In this document: positions 24,701 to 36,000 of the stretch, piece by piece
Position numbering within the stretch: position 1 is the first letter of the stretch
How the letters are laid out: each line of letters opens with the position of its first letter
Assembly: GCA_028554755.1 (NCBI GenBank)
Contig: JAPTOF010000007.1
Coordinates: 3,008,001-3,072,000, forward strand
Length of the DNA: 64,000 bases
Reading direction: 5' to 3'
DNA from: Cordia subcordata
Taxonomy: Eukaryota; Streptophyta; Magnoliopsida; Boraginales; Cordiaceae
Program-made: the position numbers and the translations under genes
Notes under the pieces: model-generated
The model's database searches: none
What the model was told of the DNA's origin: nothing
Seen by the model: the letters and a program-made list of their open reading frames with translations, nothing else

Positions 24701-27700
24701 AAAGGATAAAGTTAAAAATTAAAAACCGAGACAAGCTGCAAAGGCAATGAGTTTTATAGACGAAACAGAACTTCCATACAAGCTAAAAGAGTATACAGGT
24801 CAAGCTCCTTCTGTTGCTCCTACTTTAGCTTAACTTACATTACTTAACAAAAGCACCAAAAAGTTGACCTGAAACACAAATTGCTAGGACAAATCAGCAG
24901 ATAAACTATCACCTAACGTGTAGCTGCTACCACCAAAAGCACTCCCACGTTTGCACTGACAATTCAGTTCTTACAACGCCACTGAGTCAGCAGATACATA
25001 TACCACTATGTAAGGAAAAATCAAAAAGAAGCTTTGCCATAATTGATAGATGAATGGACCCTTGAATTACAAAGAAAGCGTAACACTCAAGGAACTCAAT
25101 AGTAACAAATGGGTAAGTATGGAAATGAGATACATGGCTCTATCAAACTCTGAAGGAAGGGATTTCAAAAACCAAAAAGAAAAAAAATATATGACTAAAC
25201 TAAAGCAGATAGACGAAACTACTGCTTCTGAGTTTCATCCAGCAATCTTAAGTATTATGACTTGAAATAACAAATGGTTGCCTTTCCCTCACCTCCCCTA
25301 CAAAAGAAGAAACTAATATAACACACAATCCAGAAGGAGGGGATAAATGGAAGAATGAGATTCCTATAGAACTATAAGGAAATTACTGATGACAACATGT
25401 TGAGAATAAAAAAAGACATACCACTCAAAAACAATCATAAGAGGTCAGTTGCAAAACTAATTAAGCATAATTCAGTCACAACATGACATTATTAACTATT
25501 TCAATGCTTTTCTTGGAGAATAAATTTTCCATTAAGACTAGATACATAAGAGTAACTTGGCATGTACTGGGTTCTAGATTCTAGCCACACCAAAATCCAG
25601 AGAGTTCACCTCCAAGGACACCTACTAACTCTCTTTCATCTTTGAAAGGTAAGGACTTTTCTGAAATGGCATATAGGAATGTGATCCATTTACAGAAAAG
25701 CTATGCTTAATCTGCCTCAAAAAGTAAGGGTAATATTTGACAATCTCTAGGAAAAGGAGTACCCAGAAACTCCTCCAGAGTATATAGGTAATATTCTCAT
25801 TGCGGGGGAGAGCTACTGGATTTCATTCTTTCCAAATCATTCAAGATATGCAAAAGAGGTTACTTCCTCATGGCTCATCATAGCTTTTGCAGCTTTCATA
25901 CAAGCTCCATGCTAACAATAATTCTAAAATTGCCTACAGAATGAACTCTGCAACACCACTGCCCAAAATGCAGCATGTCTCTCTGGCTTTTCAGAAAATC
26001 ACGATGCAATAGAAGGTGGCTGGTTGTTTCTTCATCTTCCCACACCTAAAGCATTAACTGACATAGACTTAAATGATCTTCAAATTATTACAAAACAAAA
26101 TGCTTCCATGAGCTGCCTCACATACAAAGATTGCATGATTTTTAGGTGCACTGATCTGCCATACCCGCTTCCAAGCAAATATCTCAACCACAATTATGTA
26201 CATAAAGTGCTAGAGAAACATGATTGAATGTCTCAGTTTCTTGATTTATCATCAAGATCTATCCAAATCTTCGAACAGAGATTATGCAGCAGGTGAATAC
26301 TAACAATGTCGCAAACCAGAAATCCATTTCTAAATTCAGGGTTTTAGTTACATCAACATGCTAATCTTCATCGCCTCTTTGTTTGTCATACATAAAATAA
26401 CTGCATTCTCTGCAAAGGGAAAGAAGTCCCTCTGTCAGAGGTCAGTTCCCTCTCTCAAAGGTCAGTCTCTGCACCAGCCCTTGTCCCACCCAGTTCATCT
26501 GATTCTCAAAAGTAATCCTCCTTCATAAAGCTGATACAAATATGATTATTGAATTTCTTAAGTTGTCCATTGTCCTTGCAGGCCATGGGCCATACCTCAG
26601 GTTCATAGCCTCTTTTTTCCTCAAAAAACCTCCAAAGCCACTTATCACGAAAAGCTTGCAGATATAACCCAAGTATATCAAATGCCTTATTATTCACCCT
26701 CAATAATACCACATGTTCTCCAGCTTCCTTATTTGAAATCCCAAGACCCGCTCCATCTGGTATGAATGCGCTACACATAAACATAGTCTACCTCACTGAT
26801 ACTTTTCATCCCCATTCCTCCCCAATGTTTCAAATTAGTATTCCGGTTTTCACAATGTTGAAAATGGTACGAGCAATTGGTATGAGCACTACCCGGAATT
26901 AATATATTGTTTCTTGTTATGGCATTTGAAATATGCCACTTTTCTGTTGCACAGTTCCCTTATCTAAAATGCGCCCAACTGAATACACTGACTCCTGAAG
27001 TATCTAATGAGCACTTGTCAAACACCATTCATGCAGCTAAGCTATTATAGATGCCCAGGAGGGCAGCCAAGAAAACCAAGAAGCATAATTACATGCCATA
27101 GCTTCAAATTCGTCCATAGTTCTATTTCAACACATACTCAAACACCAGTACAACTCGTAATATTTCTGACTTCTGGAGACATAACATGAATAAAAACCAC
27201 AGCTTTAGAATAACCATATATCCATTAACTAATAATAAGTTATCCAGTAAAGTTCCTAATTATCAATGAAAATTTCCAATTTTGGAGTAAAATAACAAAC
27301 AAAAAACATAATTGTTTTCAGATTCCATCTAAATTCAATCAAATGCACGCAAAATTGAACCAAAAATACTAAAAATTGGGCAAAATTAATAAATTTCAGT
27401 CTGGCATTGAAAATAACAAATAAAACAACATCATTTCGGCAATCTGACTCATGATCACCACAATTAAACTCTATTCCTCTTCAAATTCCAGCTAAATTCA
27501 ATCAAAAAATTCATGAAAACTGAACAAAGATAATAATAAAAAAAAATGCAATCAAAACTCGAAAATTAAACAGAAAAGGGTCAATTACTTGATTGCCGAG
27601 GAAATCAAGAATGTGAACGGAGCCGCCGTGAGTTCCAAGAGCAATCATACGCTCGGCGACGGCGACGCACGAAGCGGCGTCGTTCGACAGCAGCGACGGC

Positions 27701-27852
27701 ACGCTGCCTCCCATCCTCTGATACTTGAGCCTCGGCTCATCCTCTTCTTCTTCTTCAGTTTCTTCATCTTCTTCTTCTTCTTCTTCTTCGGATTCCTCTT
27801 CTTCTCTCTCATCGTCGCCGTCCATTCCGTTCTCCGATGCCTTTGGAGCCAT
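15756..27852 (-). CDS. VPS41: VPS41, vacuolar protein sorting-associated protein 41 (HOPS subunit)
   Basis: VPS41 is a subunit of the HOPS tethering complex, which brings late endosomes and Golgi-derived vesicles to fusion with the vacuole. The nineteen coding exons sum to 2871 bases, or 956 residues, near the length of the Arabidopsis protein. Exon starts and ends: 27852-27589, 24692-24423, 24317-24138, 23835-23575, 23050-22918, 22777-22687, 20908-20806, 20075-19972, 19887-19794, 19696-19541, 19456-19394, 19189-19124, 18904-18704, 18144-18067, 17978-17859, 17775-17695, 17584-17499, 16385-16304, 16193-15756. An acidic start (residues 9-42) precedes the conserved EPRLKYQRMGGSVPSLL segment. WD40-type repeats follow to about residue 390, then a clathrin-heavy-chain repeat region. 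The last exon holds a C-terminal RING-like domain (Cys873/875 to Cys948/951). Intron 4 has a GC donor. Intron 1 carries a LINE fragment and intron 6 a TRIM-like element. Confidence 0.97.
21994..22521 (+). mobile_element. TRIM-like element in VPS41 intron 6
   Basis: Two diverged direct copies of about 180 bp (21994-22177 and 22342-22521) enclose only about 165 bp. Both begin with a CC(C/T)ACATCAA word and end in GCACATGACA or GGGCATGACA. They share, in order, CGGCATATTAG (or CTGCATATTAG), ATTCAAA, ATCAA, GGCCCAA, TAGAAATTT, CAGTCTACATGTG (or TGGGCCTAAATGTG) and GGGC. After the first copy comes TTATATCAAGGC, a decayed initiator-Met primer-binding site. A purine tract (AAAAGAAGAG) precedes the second. 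It lies antisense to VPS41 and has no coding capacity. Confidence 0.6.
25860..26784 (-). mobile_element. LINE reverse-transcriptase remnant (zf-RVT region) in VPS41 intron 1
   Basis: On the minus strand, the frame near 26640-26600 reads FRDKWLWRFFEEKRGYE, like the NKALLGKWLWRF stretch after the reverse transcriptase of plant LINEs. About 560 bases further on, 26045-25995 reads VWEDEETTSHLLLHRDF, like the zinc-binding zf-RVT segment (EETTSHLLLHC). Stops and frameshifts lie between them, so this is a dead fragment. It shares the orientation of VPS41. Confidence 0.5.
27735..27830 (-). repeat. GAA/GAG triplet run coding the acidic start of VPS41
   Basis: A pure-purine triplet stretch on the coding strand encodes a Glu/Asp-rich segment of about 30 residues with few interruptions. 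Acidic runs at this place are usual in plant VPS41 proteins, but the length is likely to vary. Confidence 0.8.
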
Positions 27853-28379
27853 TGATTTCCTTTTTCTTCTTCTTCAAAATATCAAAAACAAATTAAAATT
27901 AATTTGTTTTTATTATTAATAGACAGATCTGTTGAGCTCGTATTGGGCTCTACAAGTGCACGTTGAGTCAAATATATAGTTGGGGTTTTGGTTTTTTAGT
28001 AATTATCATTTATGAACGCCACGTGTCCTTTTCTTTTTTTCTTTTTTTTTCTTTTTTGTTGGGATGACAGCATGGGGTGTTTCCTTTCTGGTATTTCGTC
28101 ATTTGTCGTTTTTTATTTGGTCAATTTGAGGTTATTGTCTTGGATATGGTGCCATGTTTTTTCTGCTCTCCATGGCAAGAAGATGCTCATGGTGAGGAAG
28201 ACATTATTTTCATAATTCCTTTATATTTCATATAATCGGACATAGTAGATATGGCTTCGTTACAAAATCCATAATTGCTTATTTAGACTAATGAATGGTC
28301 GATTATATATTTCCGAAACTATGAAAGTGATAGTAAAATATACTAAAATAGAAGATTTTGCAGATTTGCGCCTAGAGGG

Positions 28380-28610
28380 GGCAAAAGGGATTGAGCTCTT
28401 TAATATTGAGAGTGATTTTTTGAGCAGTTTTAATTTGCTAAATGGATTCTTGCCTCATTGATCTCTCCTTGAGGATTGTAAGGGTGTTCTTAATAGAAAA
28501 ATCAACTATTATTTGAGGCACGTGTATTGCGAAGCTAATAGATATGTTGATTGGTTGTTCAATTTGGTCTCGAGAAGCCTTTTGGTACTTGAATCCTTGA
28601 TAAGATAGTT
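28380..28610 (+). mobile_element. LINE RNase H (RVT_3-type) remnant
   Basis: The plus strand reads IESDFLSSFNLLNGFLPH, a stop, then LEDCKGVLNRKINYYL and RHVYCEANRYVDWLFNLVS. This order matches the end of the RNase H domain carried by plant LINEs (ESDS...LLNG...DC...LLNR...RHVYREANRCADWLAN). It has an internal stop and no reverse transcriptase beside it, so it is a dead fragment. Confidence 0.65.
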
Positions 28611-29551
28611 GGTCCAATTATCGAGCTATTGGAGCAAGATAGAAGGGGTGAAACATCGCCTAAAAGAATTATCATTTAACTAATCTCGACCTTCATTTAA
28701 GAATAACAGTATATAAGTAAATATACTACCAAACACCCTTTTAAAAGGATTCGCCAATGAAAATAGTTGAATCCCTCCCATTCATATTGTCGCTCCATTT
28801 GGTATATGCCTCTTATAAGTATAAATAGCAATTCATATTGGCATATGTCTCTACAAATAAATAACCTATAACAAAAATTTGTAATCTTTCCTAAATGTTT
28901 ATTAAAAGTAGTAGGAACGTCATAGTTTTATAACATTTCCACCTTTGTATCTCTCTCTTCTTGCTAAGATAGGAAAGATTGTCAATAAAATTGAAATCTA
29001 GAGTTTAAAATAAAGAATCGCCTATTTGGCTATAGAAGTGCGCTTGAATCAGCCTAAGATGTTGAGTAAATTTTAGATACCAGTACCACTAAAATATAAA
29101 ACAACTTGTAACTTTCGTAACCCATTTCAAGTAGTGTTTTGCTGTATGTAAAACAATACTTTGTACATACTTTCACTGAAAACCCAATTTATAGTCCCAA
29201 AAGCCAATTTATAGCTTAGTGATTGAAATGAAATCTTGGTGCATAGTCATAATTTGAATTTGACCATGCTTAGTTAAAATCATCTTCGACATTGGTTCAA
29301 ATATTGTTGACTCGAGTAACTGCTTGAATTAGATTGGTCTCGGATTCATCTAAACTCAATAATGAAAATATGAAGAAAAAAAAAGAAAAAAAAGAGTGAA
29401 AATAGTGCCCCTTGTTTCTCAATTCAAATTGAATTTCTTCTTTAAACACCATGTTTTTGAACTTTAGGCCAGACTTGTCTAATTGCAAAACTAAAGTTGG
29501 GTAGACAAAAAGAAAATTCCAGTATACTACAGGACTTCTCATATAATTTAA

Positions 29552-29610
29552 CCAAAATAAAACAAAACAATAAGTTAAGTCCAAAAATAAAACAAAACAA
29601 TAAGTTATGT
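29552..29610. repeat. Tandem duplication, 29-30 bp unit, two copies
   Basis: Units 29552-29580 and 29581-29610 differ by one inserted A and one base near the end. Both contain AAAACAAAACAATAAGTTA. Confidence 0.85.
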
Positions 29611-29784
29611 CCAAACTCAATTATTTCATTGGAAAGGCAACCATATGGTCAATACCTATTCTAAATCAGTCGAGAGTTAAATAATATTTATGATGAGAGA
29701 ATTTAAATTCGAACGTTTAGAACTCATTTTTATAGGATATATCCATAAGTACTTTTACATTTAAGCGTATGAGCATGCAGTGAT

Positions 29785-29790
<6 letters not shown>

Positions 29791-29820
<30 letters not shown>
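29791..29820. repeat. (TA)n microsatellite
   Basis: About fifteen TA units followed by a short TG run. Confidence 0.9.
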
Positions 29821-29823
<3 letters not shown>

Positions 29824-29984
29824 TGTGTGTGTACTTACAATTATGTAAGCATAGACATGAATAAGGTAATGTGTTCGTGCATAATATGATAGTGTTTTAA
29901 TCAATTACTTGTTTCTTAAGTTCCAAATTTATAGCTAGCTACGATATATATAATTAATGACCAAACCATATTTAATTTGTAGTA

Positions 29985-30175
29985 CATTTAGTGATGAATT
30001 ATTGTGACATTGATTAATTATTACTATTAATATCTTTTAGTGACAAAAACGGTGATAGTCACAAATAGTATAATATTAGTGACAAGAAAGTGTCATTACT
30101 TCTACTATTTTAGTGACGATATAAATTTACCCCGTCACTAGAAGTTGGTCACTAAATCTTCAATTTCTTGTATTA
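29985..30175. mobile_element. Decayed CACTA-like repeat
   Basis: Words TTAGTGAC and GTCACTA recur in both orientations (30041, 30090, 30109, 30144, 30154). The right edge reads CAATTTCTTGTATTATA, near the reverse complement of the CACTACAAGAAATT terminus of plant CACTA elements. The left end was not located with certainty. Confidence 0.35.
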
Positions 30176-31402
30176 TATAGATTAAAATGTACTGTGGGAT
30201 GCGACTGAAGCTAGGATATAAGTGCGGATTTATAATTTTATATCCATATTAATATATTATTAAAGTATACAAAATAGTTCAGTAACTACAAAATAAAAAA
30301 GATTCAGAACATTACAAGTAAAATGGTTAAAACATTGTGCATTCCACACTTAGAAGATATACACAGTCCAAATTCAAAGACAACAAAAGGTGAAAATACA
30401 CGTGATATGAAGTAGAAAAATAATTGGGATCAATAATATAGCATACTAGAGTAAAACCATGCGATAGACAGAATAAATAAGTATATTTAATATTTTCTTT
30501 TATTGTTGATAGCTAATTGTATATTTGTCATCTATGATAAGACAAAATATATTCTATAAAATTTAACCATTGATAAGTTTTTGATACTAATAATTTTTTA
30601 CAAAGAATATATAATAATTGAATAAATTATTTAACCAAGAAAATAAAATAAGAACTAATATAATTCAAGAAAAAGAAAATTAATAAAAGATGAATGATAT
30701 ATTTATTGGAGTTTAACTCATTTTTGGAAAAAAAAATTAATAGAATTCTTATGTGAGGCATCAAAAGATAAAAATGGAATGTATAGATTTTGATAGTTTT
30801 GATTGAAAAAGGAAATATGCCCCAAGGGTAGCTCAAATGGCAATGCGAAGAATGCAAGTTCCATGCATGTGAAACTCTTAAAATTGAATTACGTGTGTTA
30901 TTTAGGACATGTTCTCATCATTGATGATTTAGTTAAATACATTTGATGATTATTATGATGCATGTAGGGAAGTGATTGCGAGGTTCGTGACAGAGTTACT
31001 TTATGAATTGAATTGTGCCAAAATGTTTCTAAGATTATTCAGAAGGAAAAAGAAAAAAAGAGAATCTATAAAAGAGAGGACCAATGGTCCTCTAATATAA
31101 AATTAAAGCATAAAGTCAAGATTATTAACGGCTCTAAAGCTTAGATGAACAAAGCATTCCAACTGAGTTGTAGGTCTGTGAGGGGCCATGCCTTTGGAAG
31201 AAATTCGCACAGCTTTTGTCAAACCAATGAAGATGAAAAGGACCATCCTGTCCCATTAACAATGACAAGGGAGAAATCATCTTCAAAATACACCAGCCAT
31301 TCCTTTCAAATCATATGCATCATCTAACTCCCAACATTGAAAAGTTTTCCTTTCCTTATCATGTGAGAGAAAGATCTTTTAAACAGGTCGAAAGGACATA
31401 AA

Positions 31403-31627
31403 GGGCCTGTTTGGATTAACTTTTTTTCAAGAAAAAATATTTTTTTTAAAAAAAGTTACAATAAATTTGTAATAACTATTTGATTTAACTTCCAAAAAAA
31501 CTGAAACTGTAAAAAAAGCTCAAATATAACTTTTTTTAGAAGCCGAAATTTTTGCCTTCTAAAAAAAACTGTTTTTCAAAAGTCGTTAAAAAAAATACTT
31601 TTGAAAAAAGCCAATCCAAACGAGTCC
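31403..31627. mobile_element. MITE of the GGGCC-TTTGGATT family
   Basis: Left terminus GGGCCTGTTTGGATTAACTT and right terminus (reverse complement GGACTCGTTTGGATTGGCTT) enclose an A/T-run body of about 225 bp with the family word CTCAAATATAACTTTTTTTA. No coding capacity. Target duplication is unclear. Confidence 0.65.
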
Positions 31628-33075
31628 GAAATTTCACGTGATACTCACTTGGATATGTTTATATATATCATTCGGTTGTTGTTTTAATATTTTACTCAAT
31701 TTAATAAAATTGTTAGACAAATCATCTATTCAAAAGATTGTTACTGGAATTAACTATATCCAATCCGATATATTAGGAGGTCAGATAATTGTCCCATGTT
31801 TTGGGTTGTTAAAACTTGCAACTAGGATAGTTTGCCTTGTAATTGGTTGGGCTAAAATCCCCAAATCCCTTGTTGAACTTCTCTGGAAAGACTAGCACCC
31901 ATCTAACATACTTTATAGTTCCGACACTTTATAAATCCGGCTCTTTTCTGAACCCTACACATAATGGAGTTTAATACACTTGATTGCTTTTTAATTATTA
32001 TTGTTTGTTAGGGTTGTGGGTATTCAATTTTCAACCAAACTACTCATTTCAAATCTTTTTCATGACTAATGGATGTTTTCGGTATGTGATAACCCGCAAG
32101 GGCGTGCATATTTGATTTATATGATAATCATGCGATTAAGGCGTGCACAAAAGCTTTTGGATGTCTAAGTTTTGTCCAAAATGAAATTATAAATACTAAT
32201 GAAATTAATGTTAATTAAGAAGCATTCCTAGATGTCACTCACATTTCCATAACTTATTTATCACCTCTTATATATTCTTAGTTAGTAAGGCAAAAGATTA
32301 GAAAATAAAATAGAGTTTGTTATTTTTTTTTTTTTTGGCTTTGTGGTAAGCTAAGCTGGTTGTATAGAAATTAGTCTAGAAGGCATAGTATCATTTTTGT
32401 CATTCTCGAGTAAGAGATTGGACTGATTTGATGCATATTTCATTGTAGAGACACTGATAGGTTGCTATAGAGCATAATAGCGTATTTGTTTGCTTCGTGA
32501 TTGACATGTTTGAACTTGATTTGCTCATGTTCCTAAAACCAACTCCTACAATCCTTAATCATGAATTTGAAGGGGTTGTTAGTTAACAAGGGTCGTGGAT
32601 CAAGCCACAATACTTTTAGAATTAATTTCATTGATGACAAGTTGTTGTATTCCCATCTAGATCGCCCATTGTAGGCCTTCCAAAAGAGCAATCATCTCAG
32701 CCCATCTTAAAAATCCATGTCTTAAAGTTATAAAGCATCAGGCATCCAGAGAGACCAGAATGAGGGGTTGGTTGGCTTCTGATTTTGCACTACGATGAAG
32801 AGGGATATAATTAAGAATGTTTTTTGTAATACTGTGAACCACACAATGAAGATCTATAATTGTCATAAACCTCAGGAGAGGCCTGTGAAGTTCGTCATAA
32901 TCATTTCATTTAGAAGATTCGTTATTATCTAATTTCTCGTAACACTATAACACCCTCGAAAGATTATAACTCCACTAGAGCGCTTGGTGCCTGTTGTTAG
33001 CTGTCCAACTGAAAATGCTTCTCTTTTGGTGTACGTGTTTCCAAACTGTAAAGGTATGGGCCAATGCCACAAGTT
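31628..33075. other. Intergenic region downstream of SCPL51
   Basis: This part lies 3' of the SCPL51 stop codon and should hold its 3' untranslated region just below 33076. Apart from an antisense LINE RNase H remnant at about 32400-32860, I see no gene. Confidence 0.5.
32400..32860 (-). mobile_element. LINE RNase H (RVT_3-type) remnant, minus strand
   Basis: On the minus strand the frames read AEMIALLEGLQWAI, a stop, MGIQQLVINEINSKSIVA, and further on a shifted frame with KFKHVNHEANKYAIMLYSNL. This matches the plant LINE RNase H order (AE...ALLEGL..A...G.....E.DSK..V....HV.REAN..AD.L). Several stops and frameshifts mark it as dead. Confidence 0.55.
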
Positions 33076-36000
33076 TTACACGCACTTTGAAGAAACCGGA
33101 CTTTGCGTGAATCTACCAACCATGTCTATTGCAACACAGGGTTGATCAACAGGTACCTGGAATAGAAAAGAATCTTTTAAATTATATGCACGAAAAGAAA
33201 AAAGAATGAAAGAATATCATTATATAAATTATATAAAATGGGTGATATTTAATATCCAGAAATTTTTATTACACTCAAAAAAGATAAAAACATCACCGGA
33301 CTAACATAAATTATTATATTAAGACTTCAATTAGTTAATTGTTTATCGAGTTTACCATAAGAATTTGATCAGTAATTCTCAATGTTACTGTAAGAAATCT
33401 CAGTTAACTCGTGGTAGAATGATAGTAATTAGTGTATCGGCTGGATAACATAAAGTGTTATCTTGTAGAAAGCAATGTTTACTGGGTTGACAACACCACG
33501 GCAAGACTCTGGGTCCATTTGGTTTTTTTTTTCATAAGAAGAACTTTTTTTTTTCAAAAAGAGTACATCACTTTTGCAACAAGTATTCCGTTAGACTTTC
33601 ACAAAAAGTCAAATTTGTGAAAAAAAAAATTAAATTCAAATGTTCAATTTTTTTTTACAAGTAAAAGATTGTAACTTCTTAAAAAATAATTTTTTTAAAA
33701 AATTATAAAAAAATTTAATTTTAATAAAAATCAATCTAAACTAACCCTTTGCCTGAGAGAGCAATGTGAAAAACTTTTGAGCTCCTTCACGGGTTGTACT
33801 AACAAATTTGACTTTTAGTTTATGGAGGGACACATGGGCCAGCGCTTCTGGGAAATTAATGGCAAATTGGCTGACTGCCATTTTTTTTTGGTGGGTTTAA
33901 AGTGGGTCAAATTTATTTATATTTTGATAAAGTCGTATGTTAGAATTTATGGTACAGTAATAATAATAAAACAATTTTATGATTTATAAAAACATGATTT
34001 ATTGTTTTTCTGTGTTTGGTAAAGACAACATTCTTGAAATCTCATTCTTCTAAGAGGTTATTTGATATTCGGTGTCCAATGTTTAATTTCAGAAAAAACA
34101 GAATGTATTTTTATGGTTTACTCCTTTCCTTGTCTAAGACAAGAAAGAAAACATTACATATATCAAGAGTAGAGCCAATGATGTGGTGTAAGATGCCAAC
34201 TTATGGTATATATATGAGATGTTCTCTTTTCTTTTTCCTCAGGAGTAAAATGCATTTTATATCTCTGTTATTTATAAGAATATAAAAGTTTTTCATGGTT
34301 TCAAAATTTGCTGATATTTCTTATAATTTAAAAAATGATGCTCATTGAGCTCTGCAAGTATAAAATGAGAGAGGAATATACTTCGATTTCAAAATTAGAC
34401 AGGGAATATGCATCGATTTTAGAAAGTAGACGGAAAAATATGCACCATTTTGAAAATTATAGGGTCAATTTGCAATGTTTTTGAAATCACGGAAAGTATC
34501 TACGATTTTTTCAGAGCATCAGAAATTTTATGCGACTTTTGCAAAATACAAGAGAAAACACAAGAGATAAAATGCATTTTACTCTTTTTCCAATAATTTT
34601 AAGGACATGAAGATCATTATTTAATGACCAAGAAGATTATATACTATGCGTGATGAAGATTCGACTTACAAAGTGGCCAGCTCCAAGAATCCAATAGAAA
34701 TGTAGATTTTTGTATGACTTGATGAAACCCTTTGTTATCTTCTGGCCTTCACAATACAAAGGAGTTCTAACCTGGCTCGAGAAGGTTTTTAGTCCATCCC
34801 ACCTGATAAATAAAAGTAACGTAGAAGATAATTGGGTACTTAATTACGAGCCGAGATTTTTAGCTCAACGTTCCTCATATATAACATTACAACATTAAGA
34901 GAAGATTCATATAAAAAAAATTTAAACAAGATAAATATAAAATCTTACTTGAGCTTTTCAACCCACGCTTCAGTTCCAGAAGTCGAACAAATGACATCAA
35001 GCTGCAATAACATACCAGAAAAAACATTATCCTTGTTTTTCTCCATTTTCCCTTTTCTTTTTTTTTTTGTGGTGCATAGGCTACTTTTTCTAACTTTTAT
35101 TTTCTTCTTGGTAGTTGAAACGGCTGGTACATTTTTCACCATGAGTGCTCCCAAACATGTGTTGGTTGAGACAGCTGGTGCATTTTTTTTATTATAATAA
35201 TTAGAATTTAAATATTGAACAGTTTTATATCTTGCAACTTTTGGTGGCTAGGTGTGCTAATAAGAGAGGTACTTAAAGCTTGAAGAAATTCTTACTTGCC
35301 CATTGTATATGGTCACATTAACTCCTTTAGCCAGCAGCTCACCGACCTGTGAAATTTAACAAGTAAACAAACATAATTTAAGACGAAATTGTGATCCGTA
35401 TACACCAGATTGATAAATAGGAGTTGGTTCTGAAGGAAATCCACTTTGAGGTTTATCGTGTACAATATTGTGAAATTAATGAAGATTTGTGGAAAAAGAA
35501 AAACACAAGGGTTTTTTTTTGTTCTATTTCCAAATCTCAAATATTGAACATAATTTAATGTTGTGGGAAATATTTAACAACATCAAATTGATGATCTAGT
35601 TCTTCTTTTAATATGATGAAAACCTAATTGGTTGAACTCGATCGCTAAGACATTTGGCGGAGTCTGGCCACCAATTAGTAAATCCAGGTGGAAGGAGCGG
35701 TCCCACAACCTAACCATCACATAAGTCAAAACACTCAACTCAGAGCAGGGGACTAGGATCAAACTCAATTCTTGAGCTGTGTCTGACCCAACTCTTATAA
35801 TTGTCACATCCTTAAAGGACAAATTGATGATATAGTTATGACAAAAATATATCGACAATAAACTGTCATTGGATTTTCCTCACAATGCTACATGATAAGG
35901 GAATCCAATCTGGTAAAACCAGATTCCCACCCTTCTATCACCAGTCAGCTTCTCATGAATCAGAACATTATGTTTACTTATCAGTTACCTCATTGATCCT

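Larger units (their letters stand above)
27853..31402. other. Intergenic region between VPS41 and SCPL51, right part
   Basis: This region should hold the VPS41 promoter, on the minus strand just above 27852; I see no TATA box. It contains an RNase H remnant near 28380-28610, a tandem 29-bp duplication at 29552-29610, a (TA)n run at 29791-29820 and a decayed CACTA-like repeat near 29985-30175. No supported gene was seen. Confidence 0.5.
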
